Source: Spirochaeta thermophila DSM 6578 (GTDB lineage Bacteria; Spirochaetota; Spirochaetia; Winmispirales; Winmispiraceae). From it: a stretch of 64,000 nt of DNA. Where the stretch lies: positions 2,108,001 through 2,172,000 of the forward strand of contig NC_017583.1 of the NCBI RefSeq assembly GCF_000184345.1, in the 5' to 3' direction. The notes beneath the pieces were generated by a model, which worked only from the letters and a program-made list of their open reading frames with translations, did no database searches and was not told the origin of the DNA. Below, piece after piece: positions 1 to 8,446 of this stretch (its first letter is position 1; each line of letters starts with the position of its first letter). The translations under genes and the position numbers were made by a program.

Positions 1-969
1 GGAGAAGGCCTGGGTAAAGGTCACCTTTCCCGAGGAGGCCACCTCCCCGCTGTCCACACAGAACGACGGAACCCCGTGATAGGTCGTGGGATCCTCCTCT
101 GCGTAGGGGTACCCCTTTCCCTTCCTCGTCTTCACATGGACCACCACCGGCCGCTGCATCTCCCTCACGTCCTGGAACACCTGGACGAGTCGATCGATCC
201 GGTGCCCGTCGATCGGCCCCACGTATTCGAACCCCAGGACCGAGAAGAGGTTCTGCTCATAGACCAGAGACTTCACACCGGCCTTCAGTCGTTCGACCAT
301 GTCCATGAGCCTTCCCCCGTAGTGGGGGATACCCGCGATGATCCCGTCCACCCACTCCCTGAAGTGCTGGTACGAGCTGGTAGACGAGAGCCTGCTGAAG
401 TAGTAGGAGAGGGCCCCCACGTTGGGGCTGATGGACATGTCGTTGTCGTTGAGGACGATGATCAGGTCCTTCTTGAGGTGTCCCGCGTGATTGAGGGCCT
501 CCAGGGCCATGCCGCCGGTGAGGGCGCCGTCCCCGATGACCGCCACCACCTTTCCCTCCCGCCGGAGGAGCTCCATGCCCATCCGGAGGCCCAGACCTAT
601 GGAGAGCGAGGTGGAGGCGTGCCCCGTCTCCACCACGTCGTGTTCGCTCTCCGAGGGCTTGGGGAACCCGCTTATCCCCCCCCTCTGGCGAAGGGTGGGG
701 AAGGCATCACGTCTGCCCGTGAGGATCTTGTGGGGGTAACACTGGTGCCCCACGTCCCAGATGATCCTGTCCTTCGGGCTCTCGAAGACATAGTGGAGGG
801 CAAGGGTGAGCTCTATCACGCCCAGATTGGATGCAAGATGTCCTCCCGTCCGGCTCACCGTCGCAAGGATATACTCCCGTATCTCCTCTGCCAGCTCGGA
901 AAGCTGGGAGAAGGAAAGTCTCTTGACATCCTCTGGCCCCTCTACCTGAGAGAGGTACGTGAAGTTCAC
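1..969 (-). CDS. dxs: 1-deoxy-D-xylulose-5-phosphate synthase, N-terminal part (runs off the window)
   Basis: The cytosolic enzyme joins pyruvate and glyceraldehyde-3-phosphate to DXP with thiamine diphosphate, the first step of the MEP isoprenoid pathway. About 323 residues are visible. SRTGGHLASNLGV near residue 40 carries the conserved His. GDGALTGGMALEALN, followed by NDND, near residue 150 is the ThDP/Mg site. The GTG start has GAGGGC about 9 bases upstream and lies 29 bases after the bS22-like gene, so both probably share the promoter at 1128-1156. The C-terminal pyrimidine-binding and transketolase domains lie outside the window. The family assignment is secure. Confidence 0.95.
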   Translation of the reverse strand, partial: MNFTYLSQVEGPEDVKRLSFSQLSELAEEIREYILATVSRTGGHLASNLGVIELTLALHYVFESPKDRIIWDVGHQCYPHKILTGRRDAFPTLRQRGGISGFPKPSESEHDVVETGHASTSLSIGLGLRMGMELLRREGKVVAVIGDGALTGGMALEALNHAGHLKKDLIIVLNDNDMSISPNVGALSYYFSRLSSTSSYQHFREWVDGIIAGIPHYGGRLMDMVERLKAGVKSLVYEQNLFSVLGFEYVGPIDGHRIDRLVQVFQDVREMQRPVVVHVKTRKGKGYPYAEEDPTTYHGVPSFCVDSGEVASSGKVTFTQAFS

Positions 970-998
970 CGGCCTGCCCTCTTTCGAGTCATGAAACC

Positions 999-1094
999 TC
1001 AGCGTTTCTTCTTTTTATGGCGGTTCTTCCGGAGTTTCTTCTTCCTCTTGTGCTTGGCGATCTTCTTCCGCTTACGCTTTCTTCCGCACGGCAC
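999..1094 (-). CDS. 31-residue bS22/COX24 (AURKAIP1)-like ribosomal mini-protein
   Basis: A very short, extremely basic protein beginning MPCGRKRKRKKIAKHKRKKK and ending in a Lys/Arg/His run, with about two thirds basic residues. This is the layout of the bacterial COX24/AURKAIP1-domain proteins, related to mitochondrial mS38 and mycobacterial bS22, which insert into small-subunit rRNA. The GTG start has GGAGAG seven bases upstream and an own promoter at 1128-1156. It is followed by dxs after 29 bases. Its size makes it easy to miss. The family is recognised from composition and motif order; the ribosomal role is inferred. Confidence 0.8.
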   Translation of the reverse strand: MPCGRKRKRKKIAKHKRKKKLRKNRHKKKKR

Positions 1095-1127
1095 CGATCT
1101 CTCTCCTCACAAAGAAGTGGTGGATGC

Positions 1128-1156
1128 ATTATGCGAACCCCGTCCCCTTTCGTCAA
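1128..1156 (-). promoter_or_regulatory. Sigma70-like promoter for bS22-like gene and dxs
   Basis: On the minus strand TTGACG (1156-1151) and CATAAT (1133-1128) are separated by exactly 17 bases. The start codon is 33 bases further down, leaving room for a short leader with a Shine-Dalgarno site. Confidence 0.6.
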
Positions 1157-1161
1157 GGGCC

Positions 1162-2172
1162 TCACCCCTGGAGTCGGTAGGTCTCCACGCTCACCCTCGA
1201 CCCCACGGCCTCCACGACATCCCTGAAAGGCAGCTCACCCTTGTCGAGGAACGAGAAATCGCCCGAGACACCCGCATGGGCGATCTCCCGGGAGAGGGGA
1301 ATACTCCCCAGGAACGGAATGCCGAGGCTCTCCGCGGTACGGGCCGTGAGCCCCTCGCCCCACACCTCGCCGGCCATGTTCTCTATGACACCCAACAGGG
1401 GTACCGAGAGCCGCTTGAAGGCGTCCACCCCGCGTCGCAGGTCCTCCTGGGCGAGGGGGTGCGGCGTGGCCACCAGGAGGGCACCGGTGAGCGGCAGGAG
1501 CTGGCTCGCGCTGAGCTGCACGTCCCCCGTGCCCGGGGGGAGATCGAGGAGGAGGTAATCGAGTACGGGCCACTCCACCTGGGTGATGAGCGACTGGAGC
1601 ATGCTGTGGAGCATGGGACCTCGCCAGACCAGGGCCTGCCCCTCCTCCACGAGGAACCCCACACTCATCACCACGATCCCCTCCCTCGTCCGGGCAGGGA
1701 CGATACGCTCACCCTCCGCCTCGGGACCCTGCACGGGCGGGAGGAGGCGGGGGATGTTGGGCCCGTAGATGTCGGCATCCAGGACCCCCACCTTGGCTCC
1801 CAACCTGTGGAAGAGGTGGGCGAGGAGGGCGGTGACCGTGGACTTACCCACCCCGCCTTTTCCGCTTCCCACCGCGAGCACGGTCTTCACGGGCACCGAG
1901 AGCCTCTCCTGGATGCGGGCGTCCTGACGGACACGCGCGCTCACGCGGATGTCCACCTCCCGCACCTCGGGGAAGGCCGAGAGGAGGGCCTCCCTGCACT
2001 GCGCCGTGAGCGTCTCTTTGAGCGGACACCCCGGAGTGGTGAGCTCGAGGGTGAAGGCGATCCTCCCATCCTCTATCGAAAGGTCCTTCACGAACCCCAG
2101 CTCCACGATGTTCCTGCCGAGTTCGGGATCCGTGACCTTCGACAACACCTCGTAGACTGCTTCAGGACTCAT
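1162..2172 (-). CDS. Mrp/ApbC-type P-loop ATPase (iron-sulfur carrier family) lacking the CxxC motif
   Basis: The protein has 336 residues. Residues 1-90 are a MIP18/DUF59 domain with the conserved TPGCP (46-50). The deviant Walker A GKGGVGKST lies at 104-112 and the rest is the Mrp/NBP35 NTPase fold. Family members usually load or carry Fe-S clusters in the cytosol. The segment after ENMAGEV (264-270), where Mrp proteins normally show CPxC for a dimer-bridging cluster, has no cysteine, so a classical carrier role is doubtful. The ATG sits six bases after a -10 element without a ribosome-binding site, so a leaderless mRNA is predicted. It precedes the bS22-like gene and dxs on the same strand. 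Confidence 0.88.
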   Translation of the reverse strand: MSPEAVYEVLSKVTDPELGRNIVELGFVKDLSIEDGRIAFTLELTTPGCPLKETLTAQCREALLSAFPEVREVDIRVSARVRQDARIQERLSVPVKTVLAVGSGKGGVGKSTVTALLAHLFHRLGAKVGVLDADIYGPNIPRLLPPVQGPEAEGERIVPARTREGIVVMSVGFLVEEGQALVWRGPMLHSMLQSLITQVEWPVLDYLLLDLPPGTGDVQLSASQLLPLTGALLVATPHPLAQEDLRRGVDAFKRLSVPLLGVIENMAGEVWGEGLTARTAESLGIPFLGSIPLSREIAHAGVSGDFSFLDKGELPFRDVVEAVGSRVSVETYRLQG

Positions 2173-2178
2173 GGGTCT

Positions 2179-2207
2179 AAGGTACTCACCCGATCCGGAG
2201 AAGGCAA
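2179..2207 (-). promoter_or_regulatory. Promoter of the Mrp-type gene, leaderless spacing
   Basis: TTGCCT (2207-2202), 17 bases, TACCTT (2184-2179), then six bases to the ATG. Transcription would begin at or next to the start codon. Confidence 0.6.
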
Positions 2208-2228
2208 GCGCCGGCCTCCCCCATGGGG

Positions 2229-3131
2229 TTACGGCCCCCCGTCCTCAGGGGGAGGGACGTCCCGAGCCGCCCCCACGACGGAGGGATCATGCACCTCATC
2301 CACCACCCGGACCGGAAAGGGCGAGGTGACCGATCCCGTGTAGACCGAGACGTGGGGGAAGGGTATCTCTATCCCCTCGGCATCGAAGCGCTGCTTGATC
2401 TCGTGCATGATGGAGTTCTTGAGCTTGAGGTAGTCGGTCTTTATGAACCACACCCCAAAGAAGATCTCGATCCCCGAGGCCCCAAAGGCCTTGAAGACGA
2501 TGAGGGGCTCCGGCTCGTCCAGACAGTAGGGATTCTTCTCGGCCACCTCGCGCAGTATGCGGGCCACACGGGTGAAGTCCTCCTTGTAGGCCACCGAGAG
2601 ATCGATGTCGAGGCGCCGTATGGGATAGTAGGTGATGTTCACGAGCTCCTGGTTGATGAGTCTCTCCGAGGGGATACGTACGAACCTGTTGTCGAAGGTG
2701 CGCACCTTCACCGAGAGGAGGTCCACCGAGACCACGAACCCGGTGATCTCGCCCACCTTGATGAGATCGCCTACGCTGAAAGGTCGCTCGGAGAGGAGGA
2801 AGATCCCGCTTATGAGGTTCGACATGCTCGTCTGCGCCGCGAACCCCACGGCTATACCGGCGATCCCCGCAGCTCCAAGGATGGTGGTCGGACTCACCCC
2901 AAGCTTCTGGAGCACCACCAGGATAAGCAGAAGGAGGCCGGAATAGTAGACAAACTTGGTGATCACCATGCTCGCATGGGGTGAGAGCTTCCGGAGCACC
3001 ACCTTGCGGAGAAAGAGGCTCAGCAGCTTGAGGCTGAGAAACCCTCCCACCACCAGGACGAGAATCCCGAGGGCATCCCCCCACCACTCCATGGAGAGGA
3101 GTCCAGACAGATCCACGGACGGCCACTTCAT
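2229..3131 (-). CDS. Small-conductance mechanosensitive channel, MscS family
   Basis: A 300-residue inner-membrane channel that releases osmolytes under membrane tension. Transmembrane segments lie near 18-40 and 58-80. The pore helix near 82-115 is rich in Gly and Ala (GAAGIAGIAVGFAAQTSMSN), the MscS TM3 signature. The cytoplasmic beta and alpha/beta domains follow (RPFSVGDLIKVGEITGFVV, then FVRIPSERLINQ). The start chosen is the ATG two bases after the stop of the DUF432-like gene. An upstream in-frame extension overlaps that gene and was rejected. It is very probably co-transcribed with, and may be modulated by, that partner. Confidence 0.93.
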   Translation of the reverse strand: MKWPSVDLSGLLSMEWWGDALGILVLVVGGFLSLKLLSLFLRKVVLRKLSPHASMVITKFVYYSGLLLLILVVLQKLGVSPTTILGAAGIAGIAVGFAAQTSMSNLISGIFLLSERPFSVGDLIKVGEITGFVVSVDLLSVKVRTFDNRFVRIPSERLINQELVNITYYPIRRLDIDLSVAYKEDFTRVARILREVAEKNPYCLDEPEPLIVFKAFGASGIEIFFGVWFIKTDYLKLKNSIMHEIKQRFDAEGIEIPFPHVSVYTGSVTSPFPVRVVDEVHDPSVVGAARDVPPPEDGGP

Positions 3132-3133
3132 AC

Positions 3134-3919
3134 TCAAAACCCCGTGAGACTGCGGATGAGGGAAGCCCCCATCACGAAGATGTTTCGAGTCGCCTTCTCC
3201 CTGGGACCCGAGACGAGCACCTCGCCCTCGGTGTACCCCGGAGCACCCCTCTCGAACTTCCACTGGAGCTCTCCGGTCTCTCCGCGGAACGAGAGCGATG
3301 CGCGGGAGGTGGTGAGCCTGTCCCCACCGCGGTAGAGGGAGAGGAAGGCAACGGGCACGACGAAACGCTCCAGAAGGAGCTCCCCCTGGGTCCGGTTGTG
3401 GAGACGTACCGCACAGAGGGCCCACATGCCCGGGGGACGATCCTCGGGTTCGGTCATGATCCTCGTCCTGAAGGAATAACCGAGCACTCCCGACTCGGGA
3501 GATCCGGACCACGTGTTGGAAAACACCATCGGCGGGAGATCGAACACTGTGTACTCGTACGAGTCGCCACGAAGGACGAGCTTCACCCACAGGGGGATGT
3601 GAAAGAAGATGCGGTGCTCGTTCCCTGGAAACACCCGCAGAGGATCCTCGAGAAACAGGATGAGGGGTTTGTCGGGCACCGCAGGGAGAAGGGAGAAAGA
3701 CCGCGCCGGCACGCTGAGGAGGATGCTCTGGGTGGTCACCTCCTCCGGAGGTCCGGTGATCGGGGTACCCGGACGGATATCGAGATCCACCTGACGTGAT
3801 CCGTACCGATACGCCAGCCTGCACATTCCCTTCTCGTACCCGAGGGAGAGCCTGAGCCGCCCCACCCGTACGCGGTATCCAGCCCCCTCCTCCAGGGTAT
3901 AGGCCTCCTCCGGTTGCAT
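3134..3919 (-). CDS. DUF432-like protein paired with MscS
   Basis: This 261-residue protein has no signal peptide or membrane segment and is rich in beta-type sequence (for example ILFLEDPLRVFPGNEHRIFF near 105). The pattern, and the place directly before an MscS gene, match the uncharacterised DUF432 family as remembered; no search was made. Its stop is two bases from the MscS start, so the pair forms one transcript. The ATG is six bases after TACACT and lacks a ribosome-binding site, so it is predicted leaderless. Function is unknown; a soluble regulator or partner of the channel is an inference from linkage. Confidence 0.55.
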   Translation of the reverse strand: MQPEEAYTLEEGAGYRVRVGRLRLSLGYEKGMCRLAYRYGSRQVDLDIRPGTPITGPPEEVTTQSILLSVPARSFSLLPAVPDKPLILFLEDPLRVFPGNEHRIFFHIPLWVKLVLRGDSYEYTVFDLPPMVFSNTWSGSPESGVLGYSFRTRIMTEPEDRPPGMWALCAVRLHNRTQGELLLERFVVPVAFLSLYRGGDRLTTSRASLSFRGETGELQWKFERGAPGYTEGEVLVSGPREKATRNIFVMGASLIRSLTGF

Positions 3920-3925
3920 GAAGTC

Positions 3926-3954
3926 AGTGTACCCTGAAGGAGCGAGGATGCCAA
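3926..3954 (-). promoter_or_regulatory. Promoter of the DUF432-mscS pair, leaderless spacing
   Basis: TTGGCA (3954-3949), 17 bases, TACACT (3931-3926), six bases, ATG. No Shine-Dalgarno sequence fits between. Confidence 0.6.
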
Positions 3955-3979
3955 GGACGCACCACTTGAGGAAGGAGGC

Positions 3980-5188
3980 TCACATGTGGGCGACGATCTG
4001 GTTACCGAACTCACTCGTGGAGACCTGTTCGGCCCCTTCCATGAGACGTGCGAAGTCGTAGGTGACCTTGCGGGAGGCGATCGCACCGGTGAGGCCCTTT
4101 TCGATGAGCGCAGCCGCCTCGTGCCAGCCGAGGTACTCGAACATCATCTTCCCCGAGAGGATCACGGAGCTCGGGTTGACCATGTCCTTCCCCGCATACT
4201 TGGGTGCGGTGCCGTGCGTGGCCTCGAAGATCGCATGCCCTGTGTCATAGTTGATGTTCGCCCCCGGAGCGATACCGATACCCCCCACCTGAGCTGCGAG
4301 GGCGTCGGAGACGTAGTCCCCGTTGAGGTTCATGGTGGCGATCACGTCGAACTCCGCAGGTCTGGTGAGGATCTGCTGGAGGAAGGCGTCGGCGATGGCG
4401 TCCTTCACGAGCACCTTCCCTTCCGGCACGACGCCGTCGGGGACATCCTCCCAGGTGACCACCCGATCGCCGAACTCCTCCTTCGCCACCTCGTAACCCC
4501 ACGCCCTGAAGGCCCCCTCGGTGTATTTCATGATGTTCCCCTTGTGCACGAGGGTCACGGAGCGCCTTCCGTGGTCGAGGGCGTACCTGATCGCGGCCCG
4601 TACGAGACGCTTCGTCCCCGTGGGGCTTATGGGCTTGACCCCGATCCCCGAATCCTCGCGGATCTGCCACCCGAACTCCCTCCTGCAGAACTCGATGAGA
4701 CGCTTCGTACGCTCATCCCCCGAGGGGAGCTCGAATCCGGCGTAGACGTCCTCGGTGTTCTCCCGGAAGACCACCATGTCCACCAGCTCCGGGTGTCGTA
4801 CCGGGGAGGGGATGCCGGGATAGTACTTCACCGGTCTCAGACACACGTAGAGATCGAGCATCTGCCTGAGCGTCACGTTGAGGCTCCGGAAGCCACCGCC
4901 GACGGGCGTGGTGAGGGGGCCTTTGATCCCCACCAGGTACTCCTTGAAGGCCTCGAGGGTCTCGTCCGGGAGCCACGTCCCCTTCTCCCGGTAGGCCCGT
5001 TCGCCGGCAAACACCTCCAGCCACGCCACCTTCCGCCTACCGCCGTAGGCCTTCTCCACCGCTGCATCGAAGACGCGAACCGCCGCACGCCATATGTCGG
5101 GACCGGTCCCATCTCCCTGGATGAAGGGGATGACGGGCTCGTCAGGTACGACGAGTCCTCCAGCTTCCTTTCGTATCTTCTCTCCCAC
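3980..5188 (-). CDS. icd: NADP-dependent isocitrate dehydrogenase
   Basis: The 402-residue cytosolic enzyme oxidatively decarboxylates isocitrate to 2-oxoglutarate and yields [25 protein letters not shown] holds the substrate-binding Ser and Arg residues. [13 protein letters not shown] follows. [15 protein letters not shown] contains the Lys-Tyr pair typical of NADP preference. Length and motif order match the E. coli type. The ATG has GGAAGGAG about 11 bases upstream and a promoter at 5231-5259. It is single and divergent from the TPR gene. No other TCA-cycle gene is in the window, so it may mainly supply 2-oxoglutarate and NADPH. Confidence 0.95.
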   Translation of the reverse strand: MGEKIRKEAGGLVVPDEPVIPFIQGDGTGPDIWRAAVRVFDAAVEKAYGGRRKVAWLEVFAGERAYREKGTWLPDETLEAFKEYLVGIKGPLTTPVGGGFRSLNVTLRQMLDLYVCLRPVKYYPGIPSPVRHPELVDMVVFRENTEDVYAGFELPSGDERTKRLIEFCRREFGWQIREDSGIGVKPISPTGTKRLVRAAIRYALDHGRRSVTLVHKGNIMKYTEGAFRAWGYEVAKEEFGDRVVTWEDVPDGVVPEGKVLVKDAIADAFLQQILTRPAEFDVIATMNLNGDYVSDALAAQVGGIGIAPGANINYDTGHAIFEATHGTAPKYAGKDMVNPSSVILSGKMMFEYLGWHEAAALIEKGLTGAIASRKVTYDFARLMEGAEQVSTSEFGNQIVAHM

Positions 5189-5230
5189 GGCTTCTTACTC
5201 CTTCCTGCAGGGGGATATGCATGGCATCTC

Positions 5231-5259
5231 ACTATAGCGGACCTGCACGCCCTTGCCAA
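5231..5259 (-). promoter_or_regulatory. icd promoter sharing its -35 with the divergent promoter
   Basis: TTGGCA (5259-5254), 17 bases, TATAGT (5236-5231). Five of the six -35 base pairs are also part of the opposite-strand -35 at 5253-5258. Confidence 0.65.
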
Positions 5260-5280
5260 CCCCTCGACTTACACTATAAG
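5253..5280 (+). promoter_or_regulatory. Promoter of the TPR-transglycosylase operon, leaderless spacing
   Basis: TTGCCA (5253-5258), 16 bases, TATAAG (5275-5280), then eight bases to the GTG start at 5289. No ribosome-binding site is present. Confidence 0.55.
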
Positions 5281-5288
5281 ATCGACCC

Positions 5289-6347
5289 GTGAGCAGCACC
5301 GTCCGTACCACGCTCATCCTCCTCACCCTCGTCGTCCTCTCCCTGTCCTTTTTCTTCGTGCCCTCACCCCCATGGGTGGACGGGTATCTCCTTCCGGAAC
5401 GACCTCCCGAACGGACACACATCGCCCGACTTCTCTCGTTGATCCCCGAGAGTTCACCCGAGACGAGACTCATCGCGGTCAAGGAGATAGCGGGTTTTCT
5501 CGCACAGGAAGGACTCTGGACGAAACGGGCCGCCTTCCTCTCCGGCCTCGCTTCCCGGACTCCCGACTCGCCCCTCACCGCCTATTACCTCTATCTCCTC
5601 GCCCGTCAGTACCAACGGGAGGGTGCGGAGCCTCTCGCCCTCCTCTACTACCGGAGGATCCTCGAGGGATATCCCGACCTGCTCATCGAAGGGATACCCC
5701 TCCATTTCCTCTGTCTCAGGGAGCTGGCCGACAAGGAGAAAGATCCGTACACCAGGATCCGCTACTACAATCTCCTCATCCAACGGTACGCCTCCCGGAT
5801 CGATGCTGGCGTCGCCTACTACTTCCTTGCCAAGTCCTACGAGCAGGCCGGGATGTGGGACGACGCCATCCGTACCTACCGGCTCTTCCTCAACTACCCC
5901 GCCACCAGCATCCCGGGTGAACCCGAGGCCTACCTCAAGGTTCAGGAACTCCTCGCCTTCCACGATTCGCCCAAGAACTGGCTCTTCGACGATCTCGAGA
6001 GTCTGTTCGACGCCGTCACGTACGCCATTCGCACCAGGAACGCCGCCCTCCTCTCGCGGTATCGGGCGAAGGTCAACTTCTTCTCCATCTCGTGGGAGCA
6101 GGAGCGGACCGCCAAGAACGCTCAGGTGATATTCGACTTCACCCCCTTCTTCTCCGGAACCAGGGTCCGCTATGCGAGCGAACTCGATCCTTCCTCCACC
6201 CCGAGCGAGGCCTACCTGAGGACCTGGGGGTGGTCGTACCGGATAAACGTCTGGTATCTCTACTTCAGGCGGGTGAACTATCCTTTCGATCCCGACATCG
6301 ACGGAAAGTGGGAATGGGCCGGTATCTATTTCGGCGAGAAGTTCTAG
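5289..6347 (+). CDS. Membrane-anchored TPR-like protein of unknown function
   Basis: The protein has 352 residues. A hydrophobic stretch at about 7-24 is a signal anchor or signal peptide; the rest would be periplasmic. Residues about 55-230 show helical repeats with TPR-style spacing (AYYLYLLARQYQREG, AYYFLAKSYEQAGMWDDAIR). The C-terminal third is rich in Trp and Tyr and unassigned. It overlaps the transglycosylase gene by 34 bases, which suggests coupled translation and a shared envelope role, perhaps as scaffold. The GTG lies eight bases after a -10 hexamer, so the mRNA is predicted leaderless. No specific family is recognised. Confidence 0.7.
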   Translation: MSSTVRTTLILLTLVVLSLSFFFVPSPPWVDGYLLPERPPERTHIARLLSLIPESSPETRLIAVKEIAGFLAQEGLWTKRAAFLSGLASRTPDSPLTAYYLYLLARQYQREGAEPLALLYYRRILEGYPDLLIEGIPLHFLCLRELADKEKDPYTRIRYYNLLIQRYASRIDAGVAYYFLAKSYEQAGMWDDAIRTYRLFLNYPATSIPGEPEAYLKVQELLAFHDSPKNWLFDDLESLFDAVTYAIRTRNAALLSRYRAKVNFFSISWEQERTAKNAQVIFDFTPFFSGTRVRYASELDPSSTPSEAYLRTWGWSYRINVWYLYFRRVNYPFDPDIDGKWEWAGIYFGEKF

Positions 6348-7588
6348 CCTGCATCCTCCTTTCGGCGGCCATCCTCCCGGGGGAAGAGGCGCCGTCACGC
6401 CCCCTCCGCACCGGACCCGCCGAGGTTCCTTCCTGGTCACACCACGCCGGCCCACGGGGCTACTCCCTCCGGGTGCCCCCCCACCCGCTCATCGAGGCCG
6501 AACGGGAACGGCTCCTTTCGAGAGAAGGAAAGACGTGGCTCGCACGCAGCCTCGAGCGTGCGAGGCCCTTCTGGCACTTCATCTCCCTCAGCATCATGGA
6601 AGCGGGACTCCCCTGGGAACTCGTCTACCTTCCGGTGGTGGAGTCGGCCTACAACGTACGCGCGGTCTCCCGCTCGGGGGCCGTGGGGCTCTGGCAGTTC
6701 ATGGAGAACTCCATGCACCCGTGGCTCACGAAGAACGAGTGGATCGATGAACGGCGGGACTTCGTCCTCTCCACCCGCGCGGCCATCGAAAAACTCTCCT
6801 ACAACTACTCCGTCCTGGGAGACTGGCTCCTCGCCCTCGCCGCCTACAACTGCGGCCTCAACCGCATGCTCTCCATCATACACCTCACGGGACTCACGGA
6901 TTACTTCGCCCTCGCCGAAGGAGGTCACCTTCCCCACCAGACCACACACTACGTGGCCCGGTTCATCGCCGTGGTGGAAATAGCATCCCAGGCGGCCCGA
7001 CACGGGCTTCCCATCTCGTGGGAAGAACCATGGGAATGGGAGGGGCTCTCCGTGGACAGACCGGTCTCGCTCCGTCTCCTCTCCGCACGGACGGGGGTCC
7101 CGCTCGACATCCTCGAGGAGGCGAACGCCTCCTTCCTCCTGGGGATCGCCCCTCCCTCCAGCGTGATCAGGATCCCCCGACACTATGCCCCGGCAGTGAG
7201 GGAAGCCCTGGAATCAGTCCCCTTGATGGACATCACCCTCCACACTGTACGTACAGGCGACACACTCTCCGCCCTCTCACGGTACTACGGAATCCCCCTC
7301 TCCCTCCTCTACCTCTACAATCCGGACGTCCGTCCACGCGCCCTCACGCCGGGCATGACCCTCATCATCCCCCTCGTCTCCCCCCGGACCCCTCCACCCC
7401 CTCCCGCCCTCCCCGCCTCCCTCAGGTGGGAACACCACACGGTCGAGGAAGGCGAATCCCTCTGGCGGATCGCGCGCACCTACGGCTCCACCGTGGAGTG
7501 GATCGCCCTCGCGAACGGCCTATCCCCTTCCGCGGTCATCCATCCGGGAATGCGGCTCAAGATACCCGTGCCCCTGGTCGAGGAATAA
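6314..7588 (+). CDS. MltD-like lytic transglycosylase with two LysM domains
   Basis: This 424-residue exported enzyme cleaves peptidoglycan glycan strands non-hydrolytically. A signal peptide covers about 1-22. The SLT catalytic domain begins near residue 80, with the catalytic Glu in LPVVESAYNV, followed by SGAVGLWQFM and ALAAYNCGLNRM. Two LysM peptidoglycan-binding domains (HTVRTGDTLSALSRYYGI and HTVEEGESLWRIARTYGS) occupy the last 130 residues, after a proline-rich linker. The ATG within the upstream gene was chosen because it gives the signal peptide; the longer frame does not. The next gene starts three bases after the stop. Confidence 0.9.
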   Translation: MGRYLFRREVLACILLSAAILPGEEAPSRPLRTGPAEVPSWSHHAGPRGYSLRVPPHPLIEAERERLLSREGKTWLARSLERARPFWHFISLSIMEAGLPWELVYLPVVESAYNVRAVSRSGAVGLWQFMENSMHPWLTKNEWIDERRDFVLSTRAAIEKLSYNYSVLGDWLLALAAYNCGLNRMLSIIHLTGLTDYFALAEGGHLPHQTTHYVARFIAVVEIASQAARHGLPISWEEPWEWEGLSVDRPVSLRLLSARTGVPLDILEEANASFLLGIAPPSSVIRIPRHYAPAVREALESVPLMDITLHTVRTGDTLSALSRYYGIPLSLLYLYNPDVRPRALTPGMTLIIPLVSPRTPPPPPALPASLRWEHHTVEEGESLWRIARTYGSTVEWIALANGLSPSAVIHPGMRLKIPVPLVEE

Positions 7589-7591
7589 GAG

Positions 7592-8446
7592 ATGAGGCGC
7601 ATCTTCCTCTTCGCAGGCATCCTCCTGTCGCTCCCCGTCCTCACCCAGGAAGCCCCTCCTGCCATCCACTGGAGGCTGGACTGGGAGGCCCAGACCCTCG
7701 AACTGACCATCGGGCTCGCACCCCCGGCCGGCCGGCTCACCCCCGACGCACCCCACCGCACCCTCCAAGACATCCAGACGCTCCTCCCCCTCTCCCTCAG
7801 GCAGACCCTCTCCACCCTCCGCATTTCCTCCCGCATCACCGGAGAGGACTTCTTCCGCTCCAACCCCGATCGCCTCCTCTCCCTCCTCGCGCTCCCCGAG
7901 ACCAAGCGCCCCGACCTCATCACCTACAGCCAGGACCTCTCGCGTATCACCGCCCGCTACACCTTCTCCGTGCCCCGCGAAATCCTCCCACACCTCCTCC
8001 TCCACCACGACCCCGACCCCCTCCCCGAGCGCATCGGATGGGTACCCGCCGACACCTTCTCCGGACTCGTCATCGACGCGAAGGGCACCTTCCCCGTATA
8101 TGGAAAGCAAGGGGAAACCGCCGCACTCACCCCCTCCCTCTTCCCCCGCCTCTACAGCACCACCGGGGAGCTCGTCCTGAGCGAACGCATGATCCCTCCC
8201 CAGGTACTCACCCGTTGGGGAGCCGTGGCCTTCACCACCTCCTACCGGGAGGAACCCCATCTCGAACGCATAGGCGCACATCCCCTGCGCATCCGGGCGG
8301 AAGCCGTCTTCGGCCAGGGGAGGACCGATCTCGTGATTCCCGAGGAAGCGGTGAGGATGCTCCTCGCCCATCCCGAGAACCAACGCATCCTCACCGAGGG
8401 AAGGATCCTCGTCATCTGCGAAAACGTAGTGCAAGAAGGGCCATGA
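7592..8446 (+). CDS. Exported protein of unknown function
   Basis: The protein has 284 residues and a clear signal peptide (about 1-18, cleavage near VLTQ-EAP), no lipobox and no other membrane segment. The body is mixed alpha/beta with no recognised motif. Its start is three bases after the transglycosylase stop, with only GAGATG-type pairing, so translation is probably coupled to the upstream gene. Third gene of the TPR-transglycosylase unit, so an envelope role is likely but unproven. Its 3' end overlaps the convergent M20 peptidase gene by 35 bases. Confidence 0.7.
   Translation: MRRIFLFAGILLSLPVLTQEAPPAIHWRLDWEAQTLELTIGLAPPAGRLTPDAPHRTLQDIQTLLPLSLRQTLSTLRISSRITGEDFFRSNPDRLLSLLALPETKRPDLITYSQDLSRITARYTFSVPREILPHLLLHHDPDPLPERIGWVPADTFSGLVIDAKGTFPVYGKQGETAALTPSLFPRLYSTTGELVLSERMIPPQVLTRWGAVAFTTSYREEPHLERIGAHPLRIRAEAVFGQGRTDLVIPEEAVRMLLAHPENQRILTEGRILVICENVVQEGP

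Noticed and set aside
76-2343. 755-codon plus-strand frame over dxs and the Mrp-type gene
   Set aside because: Antisense to two recognised genes and without any motif.
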